The notes under the pieces: model-generated
What the model saw: the letters and a program-made list of their open reading frames with translations, nothing else
Databases searched by the model: none
Told to the model about the DNA's origin: nothing
From: Comamonas kerstersii
GTDB lineage: Bacteria > Pseudomonadota > Gammaproteobacteria > Burkholderiales > Burkholderiaceae_C
Assembly (NCBI RefSeq): GCF_008801935.1
Contig: NZ_VZOT01000003.1
Location: 248,001-312,000, forward strand
Direction: 5' to 3'
DNA: 64,000 nucleotides
Part shown: in pieces, positions 25,697-34,794 of the stretch
Numbering within the stretch: position 1 is the stretch's first letter
How the letters are laid out: the number at the start of each line of letters is the position of its first letter
Program-made: the position numbers and the translations under genes

Positions 25697-27094
25697 ATGA
25701 CTGCCACCCGCCTGGAACAAGACAGCTTCGGCCCCATCGCTGTGCCTGCCGATAAGCTCTGGGGCGCACAGACCCAGCGTTCACTGCACAACTTCAAGAT
25801 CAGCGGTGAGCGTCAGCCACATGAAATCATTCACGCGCTGACTCAGGTGAAAAAAGCCAGTGCCACTGTGAACTGTGCGCTGGGGCTGCTGGATGCAAAA
25901 AAAGCCAAGGCCATCATTGCAGCTGCCGACGAAGTACTGGCAGACCAGCACCCGGATGAATTTCCGCTGGTGGTCTGGCAAACCGGCTCCGGCACGCAGA
26001 CCAATATGAACGTCAACGAGGTGCTGGCCAACCGTGCCAGTGAAATCCTCGGCGGTGAACGCGGCGAAGCCCGGCTGATCCACCCCAATGACGACGTCAA
26101 CAAGAGCCAGTCCAGCAATGACGTCTTCCCCACGGCCATGCATGTGGCGGCCGTCACGGCCATTGAAACCCGGTTGCTGCCCGCCATTGCCACCCTGCGC
26201 AGCACGCTGCAGGCCAAGAGCGAGGCTTTTGCAGACATCGTGAAGATTGGCCGTACCCACCTGCAGGATGCAACGCCGCTCACACTGGGTCAGGAAATTT
26301 CTGGCTGGGTGGCACAACTGGCGCATGGTGAACGCCATGTGCGCGCGGCACTGCCACACCTGCATGAACTGGCCTTGGGCGGCACCGCCGTAGGTACGGG
26401 CCTGAATGCCCCGAAAGGCTATGCCGAAGGGGTAGCGCACGAGCTGGCCCAGATGACGGGCTACCCGTTTGTGACTTCGCCCAACAAGTTTGAGTCACTG
26501 GCTTCCTGCGACGCGCTGGTACATGCCCATGGCGCACTCAAGACACTGGCGGCAAGTCTGATGAAGATTGCCAACGATGTACGCTGGCTGGCTTCCGGCC
26601 CACGCAGCGGCCTGGGTGAAATCACCATTCCTGAAAATGAGCCCGGCTCATCCATCATGCCCGGCAAGGTCAACCCCACGCAGTGCGAAGCCATGACCAT
26701 GCTCTGCGCCCAGGTGTTTGGCAACGACGTTGCCATCAACTTTGGCGGCGCTTCTGGCAACTTTGAGCTGAACGTTTTCCGCCCCATGGTGGCCCACAAC
26801 TTCCTGCAAAGCGTGCGCCTGCTGGCCGATGGCATGCTGAGCTTTAACGAGCACTGCGCCACAGGCATTGAGCCGCACAAGGAGCGCATTGAAGAACTGG
26901 TGGAGCGCTCGCTGATGCTGGTCACTGCCCTGAACCCGCACATCGGCTACGACAAGGCCGCCCTGATCGCCAAGAAGGCACACAAGGAAGGCAGCAGCCT
27001 GCGTGAAGCAGCGATTGCCAGCGGCTTTTTGACAGCGCAACAGTTTGACCAGTGGGTGGTGCCCGGAAAGATGGTGGGCAACCTGGAAAATTGA
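25697..27094 (+). CDS. fumC: Fumarate hydratase, class II (iron-independent)
   Basis: A 465-residue fumarase of the FumC/aspartase superfamily. Visible signatures: [13 protein letters not shown] near residue 20, [13 protein letters not shown] around 140, the TGTGLNAP-like [17 protein letters not shown], and the superfamily hallmark [16 protein letters not shown] near 320 with its catalytic serine. It needs no iron-sulfur cluster and is stable to oxygen. The ATG at 25697 has AGGAG upstream and is preferred over an upstream in-frame start. The TGA stop (27092-27094) is the first part of an intergenic repeat copy. The upstream Fur-like box suggests induction when iron is short. Confidence 0.95.
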   Translation: MTATRLEQDSFGPIAVPADKLWGAQTQRSLHNFKISGERQPHEIIHALTQVKKASATVNCALGLLDAKKAKAIIAAADEVLADQHPDEFPLVVWQTGSGTQTNMNVNEVLANRASEILGGERGEARLIHPNDDVNKSQSSNDVFPTAMHVAAVTAIETRLLPAIATLRSTLQAKSEAFADIVKIGRTHLQDATPLTLGQEISGWVAQLAHGERHVRAALPHLHELALGGTAVGTGLNAPKGYAEGVAHELAQMTGYPFVTSPNKFESLASCDALVHAHGALKTLAASLMKIANDVRWLASGPRSGLGEITIPENEPGSSIMPGKVNPTQCEAMTMLCAQVFGNDVAINFGGASGNFELNVFRPMVAHNFLQSVRLLADGMLSFNEHCATGIEPHKERIEELVERSLMLVTALNPHIGYDKAALIAKKAHKEGSSLREAAIASGFLTAQQFDQWVVPGKMVGNLEN

Positions 27095-27140
27095 TAGCTT
27101 TCAGCGCTAGATCCATAAGCCTTAGAGCCAGATTCGAATC
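27093..27140 (+). repeat. Intergenic hairpin repeat, copy 3
   Basis: GATAGCTTTCAGCGCTAGAT is followed by CCATAAGCCTTAGAGCCAGA. This is a diverged copy; the first bases overlap the fumC stop codon. Confidence 0.65.
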
Positions 27141-27270
27141 AATATCTCGAACCTGGCTCGCTTTGTTTGTGCGGCTGCTATCTGCAGTGGTGATCGCAGT
27201 CTTCTCCTACAAAAATTGCTGGTGCTGCTTTGGTATGATTTGAAACAAATATTTACATTCAAGCATCCCA

Positions 27271-28548
27271 TTGATCGTGACAGCAAGCATTGCAGCCCTA
27301 ACGCCCACGTCCCATTTATTGCAGGCTGCCGTTGACCAGTCATTCAACGCCGTTGTCATCACCAACGCAGATCACAGCAGCCAAGGCCCTTGCATCACTT
27401 ACTGCAACCGTGCCTTTGCAGCCATGACGGGCTACAGCGCGGAGGAACTTCTGGGCCAGTCGCCCCGGATTCTGCAAGGCCCGCTCACAGATCCCAAGGT
27501 CATACAGCATCTGCGCCAATGCCTGCAGAACGGGGAGTTCTTCCAGGGCTCAACGTTTAACTACCGCAAGGATGGCAGCGCATACCTGGTGGAGTGGAAT
27601 ATCTCTCCGGTGCGGGATGCAAGCGGGCAGATACAGGCTTATGTCTCCGTGCAGCAGGACATCACCGCCAGGGTGCGTGCTGAACAGCGCCAGGCCTTGC
27701 TGGCCAAAGCGCTGGACGCCACGCATGATGCCGTTCTGATTGCCGACCACCAGGCACACATCCTGTTTGTGAACCATGCCTTTGAGCAGCAGACGGGTTA
27801 CAGCAGTGCAGAAGTGCTGGGGCGAACACCACAGTTTCTGCAGTCGGGCCAGCATACGCCAGCGTTTTACAACCAGCTGCGTGCTGCCTTGCAGCAAGGC
27901 AGCAGCTACCGGAACACCTTCACCAATCGCCACAAAAACGGCTCGCTGTACTACGCCGCGCAAACCATCTCACCCATCAAGGATGAACATGGAGCCATCT
28001 CACACTACGTGAGCGTGAGCAAGGACGTGACCGCGCTGGTGACGCACACCAGAGAGCTGCGCCAGCAGGCGTACCACGATGCACTCACCGGCCTGCTCAA
28101 CCGGCGCGCTGGTGAAACGCAGCTGCAGCTGTGCAGCCAGAATGCACAAATGCGCCAAAGCCACTATGCACTGATCCTGTGTGACATCGACAACTTCAAG
28201 CAGGTCAATGACCGCTTTGGCCATGAAACGGGTGACCATGTACTGCGGCGCTGCGCAAGCCTGCTCAGTGCCAGCGTGCGCAGTGGCGATACCGTGGTGC
28301 GCTGGGGTGGCGAAGAGTTTCTGATCATTCTGCCCGACTGCCCACCCAGTGCAGCCCTTGACCTGGCAGAGCGCATTCGCAGCACCGTTGCCAGCCACGA
28401 TGACCCAGTCATTGGCGGCTTCACCATTTCGCTGGGGGTGGCGACCTCTGAAACCATTGAAGACCATACCGCCCTGCTGCGCAAGGCAGATTCCGCGCTG
28501 TACGCCTGCAAGCGCAATGGCCGCAATCAGGCGCTGATCGCCGCATAG
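27271..28548 (+). CDS. PAS-PAS-GGDEF diguanylate cyclase
   Basis: A 425-residue cytoplasmic sensor. Two PAS domains (about 12-135 and 136-260) each contain the N-[RH]-A-F-x-x-[MQ]-TGY motif (CNRAFAAMTGYSAEELLGQS; VNHAFEQQTGYSSAEVLGRT), as in LOV/PAS redox sensors, but without the LOV cysteine motif GRNCRFLQ (here GQSPRILQG and GRTPQFLQ). The GGDEF domain (about 265-425) has the intact active site GGEEF and an RSGD inhibitory I-site five residues before it, so it should make cyclic di-GMP and be product-inhibited. There is no membrane segment. The frame opens at a TTG (27271) or GTG (27277); no ATG fits and no clear ribosome binding site is seen. Confidence 0.88.
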   Translation: MIVTASIAALTPTSHLLQAAVDQSFNAVVITNADHSSQGPCITYCNRAFAAMTGYSAEELLGQSPRILQGPLTDPKVIQHLRQCLQNGEFFQGSTFNYRKDGSAYLVEWNISPVRDASGQIQAYVSVQQDITARVRAEQRQALLAKALDATHDAVLIADHQAHILFVNHAFEQQTGYSSAEVLGRTPQFLQSGQHTPAFYNQLRAALQQGSSYRNTFTNRHKNGSLYYAAQTISPIKDEHGAISHYVSVSKDVTALVTHTRELRQQAYHDALTGLLNRRAGETQLQLCSQNAQMRQSHYALILCDIDNFKQVNDRFGHETGDHVLRRCASLLSASVRSGDTVVRWGGEEFLIILPDCPPSAALDLAERIRSTVASHDDPVIGGFTISLGVATSETIEDHTALLRKADSALYACKRNGRNQALIAA

Positions 28549-28633
28549 TGCTGCGGCTTCATGCATGACAGGCCGCGTACCACGCCTGTCGCACTGTCAC
28601 ACATGTCGTGCGGCATGCAGCACTGAGAAGCAC

Positions 28634-28676
28634 AAAAAACAAAAGCCCCAGGCGTTGAACCTAGGGCTTTTTTGTT
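28634..28676. terminator. Bidirectional terminator between the GGDEF gene and tRNA-His
   Basis: AAAAGCCCCAGG pairs with CCTAGGGCTTTT (one mismatch) and is flanked by T runs on both strands. It can end the GGDEF transcript and the tRNA-His transcript. Confidence 0.85.
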
Positions 28677-28753
28677 TGGGGTGGCTGATGGGGCTCGAAC
28701 CCACGACAACAGGAATCACAATCCTGGACTCTACCAACTGAGCTACAGCCACC
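28677..28753 (-). tRNA. tRNA-His(GUG), copy 1
   Basis: The minus strand reads GGTGGCTGTAGCTCAGTTGG at the 5' end, which includes the extra G at -1 that is typical of tRNA-His. The anticodon is GTG within GGATTGTGATTCC, the T arm is GGGTTCGAGCCC, and the 3' CCA is encoded. The body is identical to the second copy 125 bases upstream. Confidence 0.96.
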
Positions 28754-28764
28754 ATGTAGAGGTT

Positions 28765-28793
28765 AAAAACCCGCCTGAGCGCAGGCGGGTTTT
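28765..28793. terminator. Terminator between the two tRNA-His genes
   Basis: AAAACCCGCCTG and CAGGCGGGTTTT form a strong stem with T runs on both sides, so each tRNA-His copy has its own terminator. Confidence 0.85.
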
Positions 28794-28801
28794 GCAAATT
28801 T

Positions 28802-28878
28802 TGGGGTGGCTGATGGGGCTCGAACCCACGACAACAGGAATCACAATCCTGGACTCTACCAACTGAGCTACAGCCACC
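28802..28878 (-). tRNA. tRNA-His(GUG), copy 2
   Basis: The same sequence as the first copy: G at -1, anticodon GTG, encoded CCA. It follows the ppiD gene on the minus strand by 65 bases. Confidence 0.96.
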
Positions 28879-28942
28879 GTAGAGATTCAAATTATAGCGT
28901 GTTTTCGAGTACCTCAGGAAAACGCGCTATAAATTTTTTGCT

Positions 28943-30844
28943 TCAAGGGCGATCCACCTTAAACTGAACGTCGAATTTCTTCTTGAGCAGTTCGTAGTAG
29001 GCAGCGCCTTCTGCAGAAGCAAACAATTGTACATACTGCAGCAGTGCCTGACGGGCAATTTGCGCATTTCTTTCTTCAGAAGGCAGTACTTTTTCAAGCT
29101 TGACCACGGCATAGCCCTCATCACCCAGGCTCACGCCCGACCAGGAAGGCAGAACGTCGGTCTTGGCCTGCAAAGCGGCATTGACCACGGACACGGGCTG
29201 GCCATGGGTCTGCTCGCGCGACACCACGATGGCAGGCGACAATCCCTGGGCCTTGGCGGCATCAGCCTGCCATTCCTTGAGCGCAGCTTCACCCGCTTCG
29301 CGGGCCAGCACGGCAGACTGCTGCTCCACATACAGGTTCTTCACACGGTCGGCCACTTCATCGAAGCTCAGCTGCTTGGCAGGCTGGTAGCTCACCACAC
29401 GGCCAGAAGCCATCTGGTTGGTGCCAACGTCCACGGCATCGGTGTTGCGCTTGTTCTCCAGGCTATCCGCTGTAAACAGGGCATCCAGGAAATCCTTGCT
29501 GGCCAGTGCACCCTGTGCTTCAGGCTGAGGATCGCGGGTTACACCATCGGCGGTGTGCAGCTTCAGACCCAGCTTGTCGATGACAGGCTGCAGGCTATCA
29601 GGCTGCTCGAACACGATGCTGGCAAATTGCTCGGCCACTTCCGCAAACTTGCGCTGCGCCTGCTGATCCTTGAGGTCGTTGACAATCTTTTCGCGCACAG
29701 ATTCAAAGCTGGGAACCTTGGGTTCCTTGACGTCAGTGACCTGAATCACGTGGTAGCCAAATTCGCTTTCCACCACATCACTGACTTGACCGTTCTGGAG
29801 GGTAAAGGCCACCTGCTCGAACTCAGGCACCATGGCGCCACGCGAGAAGAAGCCCAGATCGCCACCGGAAGCCGCAGAGCCGGAGTCCTGCGACTCAGCC
29901 TTGGCCACCTCTGCAAAACGCGAGGGATCTTTCTTCAGTTCATCAGCAATACCCTGTGCCTTGGCCTTGACTGCTTCACGCTCGTCTGCAGACATGCTGC
30001 GTGGCGCATTGAGCAGAATGTGGCGGGCACGGCGCTCTTCCTTCTCATCCGTCAGGCGAGAAGCGTTTTCCTTGTAATAGGTCTGCAGGTCAGCTTCGTT
30101 CAGTTCGATGCCGTCGCGCACAGCCTCCAGATCCAGCACCACATATTCGACCTTGGCCTGCTCAGCCTGCTGGAACAGATCCTTGTGGCTTTCATAGAAA
30201 GCCTTGAGGGCTTCATCGTTTACCTGCACCTTGGCTGCAAAGTCCTTGGACAGGAACTGCGCCACCTGAATTTCACGGCGCTGCAGGAAGGCATCCATGG
30301 CGATATCAGCCACAGCAGGCGTTGCAAATGCGGTATTCATCACATTGCCCAGCACCTGGCCCAGAGACATGTCACGACGCAGGGAGGCTTCAAAGCCTTC
30401 TGGCGTCATGCCCTGCATGGCCAGCAGTGCACGGTAGCCGTCTGCATCCAGCGTGCCATCAGGCTTGCGCAGGCTGGCAATGGCAGGCACTTCCTGCAGA
30501 GCACGAGCCAGCGCGGCATCGCTGGTCAGCAGGTGCATCTTCTGTGCCGCAACCTGCATGACACGATCGCGGACCATGCGCTCCAGTGTGGCATAGCGCG
30601 CTTCAGGCGAGTCCAGCAACTTGGCATCAATATTGGGGTTTTCGGCACGCAAGCGATCGCTTTCATAGCGATGCATGTTGTCCCAGTCGTTCTGGGTAAT
30701 CTCCTGCCCATCCACACGCGCTACCGTCGGACTGGCGACGGAGAAGTAACTTTGGTCAACGCCAAAAAAAATGAACGAGGGAATGATCAGCAAGAACAAC
30801 AAGATCATGACGAACTTGGAATGCTTGCGGATTGATTCGAGCAT
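28943..30844 (-). CDS. ppiD: Periplasmic folding chaperone, SurA/PpiD type peptidyl-prolyl isomerase
   Basis: A 633-residue protein anchored in the inner membrane by one N-terminal helix (HSKFVMILLFLLIIPSFIFF, about residues 7-27), with the rest in the periplasm. A SurA-like N-terminal domain (about 35-190) is followed by a parvulin domain near 255-360, with RRARHILLNAPRSMSADE, DSGSAASGGDLGFFSRGAMV and GQVSDVVESEFGYHVIQVTD. A long helical C-terminal region ends the chain. PpiD assists proteins leaving the Sec translocon. Length and order match the PpiD family. The start was taken at the ATG at 30844, directly before the anchor. Confidence 0.93.
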   Translation of the reverse strand: MLESIRKHSKFVMILLFLLIIPSFIFFGVDQSYFSVASPTVARVDGQEITQNDWDNMHRYESDRLRAENPNIDAKLLDSPEARYATLERMVRDRVMQVAAQKMHLLTSDAALARALQEVPAIASLRKPDGTLDADGYRALLAMQGMTPEGFEASLRRDMSLGQVLGNVMNTAFATPAVADIAMDAFLQRREIQVAQFLSKDFAAKVQVNDEALKAFYESHKDLFQQAEQAKVEYVVLDLEAVRDGIELNEADLQTYYKENASRLTDEKEERRARHILLNAPRSMSADEREAVKAKAQGIADELKKDPSRFAEVAKAESQDSGSAASGGDLGFFSRGAMVPEFEQVAFTLQNGQVSDVVESEFGYHVIQVTDVKEPKVPSFESVREKIVNDLKDQQAQRKFAEVAEQFASIVFEQPDSLQPVIDKLGLKLHTADGVTRDPQPEAQGALASKDFLDALFTADSLENKRNTDAVDVGTNQMASGRVVSYQPAKQLSFDEVADRVKNLYVEQQSAVLAREAGEAALKEWQADAAKAQGLSPAIVVSREQTHGQPVSVVNAALQAKTDVLPSWSGVSLGDEGYAVVKLEKVLPSEERNAQIARQALLQYVQLFASAEGAAYYELLKKKFDVQFKVDRP

Positions 30845-31041
30845 AGTCAGTCTTTCAGAGGATGCAGACAAAAAAGGCGAACTCTCGCTCGCCTTTTAGA
30901 TGGGGATTGCGCCGCCTTCCAGACAGACGGCAGCACGCGAACCGAAAAGTAAACCCGAGGATTCTACTCGCTGCGCCCTGGAATGCACTTCGCGGACATG
31001 GGTGATTTGCCGACAAAGTGACAGCCCAGCACATGAACAAC

Positions 31042-31075
31042 AAAAAAGCACCTTGACTTTCGTACAAGGTGCTTT
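31042..31075 (-). terminator. Terminator of the tRNA-Val cluster
   Basis: Minus-strand AAAGCACCTTG and CAAGGTGCTTT pair, then a T run follows. It lies 15 bases beyond the last tRNA-Val. Confidence 0.88.
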
Positions 31076-31089
31076 CGGGTGGATTGAAG

Positions 31090-31165
31090 TGGTGGGTGCT
31101 AACGGGGTCGAACCGCTGACCTACGCCTTGTAAGGGCGCCGCTCTACCAACTGAGCTAAGCACCC
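31090..31165 (-). tRNA. tRNA-Val(UAC), copy 1
   Basis: The minus strand reads GGGTGCTTAGCTCAGTTGGT at the 5' end. The anticodon TAC lies in CGCCCTTACAAGGCG, the T arm is GCGGTTCGACCCCG, and CCA is encoded. It is one of three identical genes in tandem. Confidence 0.96.
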
Positions 31166-31218
31166 ACTGCAATCTCTCAAACAGGTGGTATCCGATTGCA
31201 GGGATACCTCACAGCGAA

Positions 31219-31294
31219 TGGTGGGTGCTAACGGGGTCGAACCGCTGACCTACGCCTTGTAAGGGCGCCGCTCTACCAACTGAGCTAAGCACCC
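31219..31294 (-). tRNA. tRNA-Val(UAC), copy 2
   Basis: Same 76-base sequence as its neighbours with anticodon TAC and encoded CCA. The spacer to copy 1 is 53 bases. Confidence 0.96.
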
Positions 31295-31343
31295 GCTGTG
31301 AAATAAAAAAGCATTTAGACAGCTAAATGCTTGGACAGTGGGG

Positions 31344-31419
31344 TGGTGGGTGCTAACGGGGTCGAACCGCTGACCTACGCCTTGTAAGGGCGCCGCTCTA
31401 CCAACTGAGCTAAGCACCC
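31344..31419 (-). tRNA. tRNA-Val(UAC), copy 3
   Basis: Same sequence again, the promoter-proximal copy, 18 bases from the hupB stop on the same strand. The short distance suggests the tRNA array is cotranscribed with, or read through from, hupB. Confidence 0.96.
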
Positions 31420-31437
31420 ACTGTCAAATTCTTTGGA

Positions 31438-31710
31438 TCAGTTAACAGCGTCCTTCAGTGCCTTGCCGGGACGGAACTTTGGCACTTTGGCAGCCTTGAT
31501 CTTGATGGCATCACCGGTACGTGGGTTACGACCAGTGCGTGCTGCGCGCTTACCAACTGCAAAGGTACCGAAGCCAACCAGGGAAACCGTACCGCCCTTT
31601 TTCAGGGTTTTCTTCACAGCATCGATCGTCGATTCCAGCGCACGTGCTGCGGCAGCCTTGGAGATATCGGCGTTGTTTGCGATGTGCTCAATCAGTTCAG
31701 TCTTATTCAC
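31438..31710 (-). CDS. hupB: DNA-binding protein HU
   Basis: A 90-residue histone-like protein ([20 protein letters not shown]) with the HU/IHF signature [19 protein letters not shown] and the DNA-contacting arm [13 protein letters not shown]. It bends and compacts DNA in the nucleoid. Its 3' end leads straight into three tRNA-Val genes, an arrangement common in Comamonadaceae and relatives. Upstream on the minus strand a TAGAAT (31805-31810) could be the -10 box. Confidence 0.95.
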   Translation of the reverse strand: MNKTELIEHIANNADISKAAAARALESTIDAVKKTLKKGGTVSLVGFGTFAVGKRAARTGRNPRTGDAIKIKAAKVPKFRPGKALKDAVN

Positions 31711-32019
31711 AAGATGCCTCTCAGTAAATGGTTGCAGAGCGCCTTTGCGACGACACCTTCATAGAAGGTTCACACCAGATGGTGCTTATCAGCGACAAGG
31801 CGAGATTCTAGTCAGGTTTCTTGGGTGTTTTGGGAAAACCGTGAAAATTTTTTCCTTGCTGCCGCCTGCGAAGCAAGCCTTCACACAGGCAGACAGTCCT
31901 CAGCCCAAGCGCCTCAAGAAACCACAGAAGGGTTGTACACGCCTGCAGCCTTTCAGGCAATAAGAAAGCTCCGGATGCAGGGAATGCGCACAGACTATCT
32001 GCCTCTTACCCCGCACAGA
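31711..32019. other. Intergenic region between pgsA and hupB
   Basis: 309 bases that should hold the hupB promoter and the pgsA 3' end, both on the minus strand. A possible -10 element (TAGAAT on the minus strand) lies at 31805-31810. No gene or strong terminator hairpin was recognised. Confidence 0.4.
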
Positions 32020-32586
32020 TCAATGCTTGACGCGGCTTTTGATCTCAGGAATGGCCTTTTGCATGTAGTAGACCATGGACCAGACGGTCAGCACGGCTGC
32101 CACCCAGATCAGGATGGAGCCCAGAAACTGCGCATCCACACCCAGCAGCTGACCATGGAACAGCAGCAGCGGGATGGCGACCATCTGCACCGTGGTTTTC
32201 ACCTTGCCGATCATGTGCACGGCCACGCTCTTGCTGGCACCGATCTGAGCCATCCACTCGCGCAGCGCAGAGATGGCAATTTCACGGCCAATAATGATCA
32301 GCGCCACAAACACATCGGCACGCTGCAGATGCACCAGCACCAGCAGGGAAGCACACACCAGGAACTTGTCAGCCACGGGATCCAGGAATGCACCAAACGA
32401 GGACGTCTGGTTCAGCCGCCGTGCCAGAAAGCCATCGAGCCAGTCTGTGAGGGCAAAAATGACAAACATCAACGCCGCAATCAGATTGCGTGTCTCAGGC
32501 GCAAATGGTGCATAGAACACCCCGACGATCAAAGGGATCGCAACAATGCGCGTCCAGGTCATCAAGGTGGGAATGGTGAAAAACAT
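32020..32586 (-). CDS. pgsA: CDP-diacylglycerol-glycerol-3-phosphate 3-phosphatidyltransferase
   Basis: A 188-residue membrane enzyme that makes phosphatidylglycerol phosphate, the committed step to phosphatidylglycerol and, through Cls, cardiolipin. It has the CDP-alcohol phosphotransferase signature DWLDGFLARRLN ... FGAFLDPVADK (D-x2-D-G-x2-A-R-x8-G-x3-D-x3-D). Several hydrophobic helices follow. The start MFFTIPTLMTWTRI at 32586 matches PgsA N-termini (IPTLLT.R). It is 63 bases downstream of uvrC, the same pairing seen in enterobacteria (uvrC-pgsA), and likely in one transcript. Confidence 0.95.
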   Translation of the reverse strand: MFFTIPTLMTWTRIVAIPLIVGVFYAPFAPETRNLIAALMFVIFALTDWLDGFLARRLNQTSSFGAFLDPVADKFLVCASLLVLVHLQRADVFVALIIIGREIAISALREWMAQIGASKSVAVHMIGKVKTTVQMVAIPLLLFHGQLLGVDAQFLGSILIWVAAVLTVWSMVYYMQKAIPEIKSRVKH

Positions 32587-32649
32587 AGCTGCGATTGTGT
32601 CACGGCTCAAGCAGTTTGCACGCAAGCCTGTCCAGAAAGCGTGCTGCAC

Positions 32650-34593
32650 TCAGTGCAGGGCACGGTAAATTTCATCTGCCAGACTGGCGGAGATACCTTC
32701 AACGGTCATCAGGTCTTCCACGCTGGCATTGGCCACGCCACGCACACCACCGAAGCGCTGCAGCAGGCGTGCACGGCGCTTGGGCCCCACGCCCGGGATT
32801 TCTTCCAGACTGCTCTGCCCCACGCGCACCTTGGCGCGCTGGGCCCGCATGCCGGTGATGGCAAAGCGGTGCGCCTCGTCACGAATCTGCGCCACCAGCA
32901 TCAGGGCTGCTGAGTCATGCCCCAGATAGACCTTGGGCCTGCCGTCGGCAAACACCAGCTCTTCGAGCCCCACCTTGCGGCCCTCGCCCTTTTCCACACC
33001 GACGATACGTGAAATATCCAGGCCCAGCTCGGTAAACACTTCACGCGCCATGCTGACCTGGCCCTTGCCGCCATCCACCAGCACCAGATCTGGCAGACGC
33101 GGTGCACCGGCTTGCGGCTCTGCACCACCAGCGGCCTGAATGGCATCTGCCACCGGCTTGTAGCGGCGTGTGAGCACCTGACGCATGGCGGCATAGTCGT
33201 CGCCCTGCGTAATGCCTGTGATGTTGAAGCGCCGGTATTCACTGCTTTGCATCTTGTGGTGATGGAACACCACACAGGAGGCCTGCGTGTTCTCGCCCGA
33301 GGTGTGCGAGATATCAAAGCACTCGATGCTCAGCTCTTCCAGGCGCTCCTGCGGCAAGTCCAGTGCCTCGGCCAGCGCACGGGTGCGTGCCTGCTGCGAG
33401 CCTTCTTCGGACAGCAGACGTGCAAGCTGGATGGCTGCGTTTTGCTGCGCCATCTCCAGCCAGATGCGGCGCTGCTCGCGCGGCTGATGCACGGCGGCCA
33501 CCTTGTAGCCCGCCTGCGCGGACAGGGCCTGCATGAGCTTGACATCCACCACCTCGCTGAGCACCAGCACCGGAGGAATGGGCACATCCATATAGTGCTG
33601 CGCCAGAAATGCCTCGAGCACGCGCACCTCTACCGACGTGCTTTCCACCGCGTCTTCCGACTCGTAGACGCCCATGGCATCGTCCAGCTGCGAAGGGAAG
33701 TACGCCCTATCACCCAGATGGCGGCCACCGCGCACCATGGCCAGGTTCACACAGGCGCGACCGCCCTGCACCTTCACCGCCAGGATGTCCACATCCTTGT
33801 CGTCCGTGGTTTCAATGGCCTGCTGGTGCAGCACCTTGGACAGTGCCGACATCTGATTGCGGATTTCCGCTGCCTTTTCAAACTCCAGCTTGTCCGCGTG
33901 CGCCATCATGCGCGCTTCCATCTGCTGCAGCAGTGCCTGGGTTTCGCCACGCAGCATGGCCTCGGCATTGCGCACGTCCGCCGCGTAGTCCTCGGGACTG
34001 ATCAGATCCACGCAGGGGCCGGAGCAACGCTTGATCTGATAGAGCAGACAGGGGCGTGAGCGATTGGCAAACACCGTGTCTTCACAGGTGCGCAGGCGAA
34101 ACACCTTCTGCAGCAGCTGGATGCTTTCCTTGACCGCCCAGGCACTGGGGTAAGGGCCAAAGTAGCGGTGCTTTTTGTCGGTGCTGCCCCGGTAGTAGGC
34201 CATGCGTGCAAAGCACTGCTCGGCAGGAGCGCGCGCATCGCCATCGTGCGCGGAATTGCCCGTGAGCTTGAGGTAGGGGTAGCTCTTGTCGTCCCGAAAC
34301 AGAATGTTGTACTTGGGGTGCTGGGTCTTGATGAGGTTGTTTTCCAGCAGCAGTGCCTCAGCTTCGCTGCGCACCACCGTGGTCTCCAGCCGGGCAATCT
34401 TGCTGACCATGTGACCAATGCGTGTACCGCCATGGTCTTTCTGAAAGTAACTGCTCACCCGGCGCTTGAGATTTCGCGCCTTGCCCACGTACAGCAGCTG
34501 GCCTGCTGCATCGAAGTAGCGGTAGACACCGGGCAGCGAAGGCAGTGCCGCTACCTGGGCCAGAATTTCTGGAGAATGCTCAACAATCGACAT
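32650..34593 (-). CDS. uvrC: Excinuclease ABC subunit C
   Basis: A 647-residue nucleotide excision repair endonuclease that cuts on both sides of a lesion. The GIY-YIG nuclease ([20 protein letters not shown]) is at about 17-95. The UvrB-binding UVR motif ([19 protein letters not shown]) is near 210. The RNase H-like domain has [20 protein letters not shown] and [15 protein letters not shown], and the C-terminal double helix-hairpin-helix has [20 protein letters not shown]. The ATG at 34593 ([20 protein letters not shown]) fits family starts. Divergent from earP. Confidence 0.97.
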   Translation of the reverse strand: MSIVEHSPEILAQVAALPSLPGVYRYFDAAGQLLYVGKARNLKRRVSSYFQKDHGGTRIGHMVSKIARLETTVVRSEAEALLLENNLIKTQHPKYNILFRDDKSYPYLKLTGNSAHDGDARAPAEQCFARMAYYRGSTDKKHRYFGPYPSAWAVKESIQLLQKVFRLRTCEDTVFANRSRPCLLYQIKRCSGPCVDLISPEDYAADVRNAEAMLRGETQALLQQMEARMMAHADKLEFEKAAEIRNQMSALSKVLHQQAIETTDDKDVDILAVKVQGGRACVNLAMVRGGRHLGDRAYFPSQLDDAMGVYESEDAVESTSVEVRVLEAFLAQHYMDVPIPPVLVLSEVVDVKLMQALSAQAGYKVAAVHQPREQRRIWLEMAQQNAAIQLARLLSEEGSQQARTRALAEALDLPQERLEELSIECFDISHTSGENTQASCVVFHHHKMQSSEYRRFNITGITQGDDYAAMRQVLTRRYKPVADAIQAAGGAEPQAGAPRLPDLVLVDGGKGQVSMAREVFTELGLDISRIVGVEKGEGRKVGLEELVFADGRPKVYLGHDSAALMLVAQIRDEAHRFAITGMRAQRAKVRVGQSSLEEIPGVGPKRRARLLQRFGGVRGVANASVEDLMTVEGISASLADEIYRALH

Positions 34594-34652
34594 GGCTGCA
34601 TTGTGGCGGTTTGTACCTGCACCCACGCAACAACGGCCTATATTTCTAAAGT

Positions 34653-34700
34653 GATAGCTACCTGCGCTTGCCAGATGGGCGCTAGCGGCCAATTTCACTG
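34653..34700 (+). repeat. Intergenic hairpin repeat, copy 4
   Basis: GATAGCTACCTGCGCTTGCC is followed by AGATGGGCGCTAGCGGCCAA and TTTCACT. It lies between the divergent uvrC and earP genes, about 60 bases upstream of uvrC, an unusual position because most copies sit at gene ends. Confidence 0.7.
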
Positions 34701-34794
34701 TGAAACGCGCAATCACGCACCGGCCACAGAGCCCTTGCAGCTGCGCTACCATCGCCCGCCTTGTGTTTCCTTCAGGTTTGCCCTCTGCCGCACC

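Noticed and set aside
29027..30835. Plus-strand open frame of about 600 codons opposite ppiD
   Set aside because: It has no recognisable domains, and ppiD explains the region.
31090..31419. Regular direct repeats that could suggest a CRISPR array
   Set aside because: Each repeat is a full tRNA-Val gene with anticodon and CCA; spacing and length do not fit CRISPR, and there are no cas genes.
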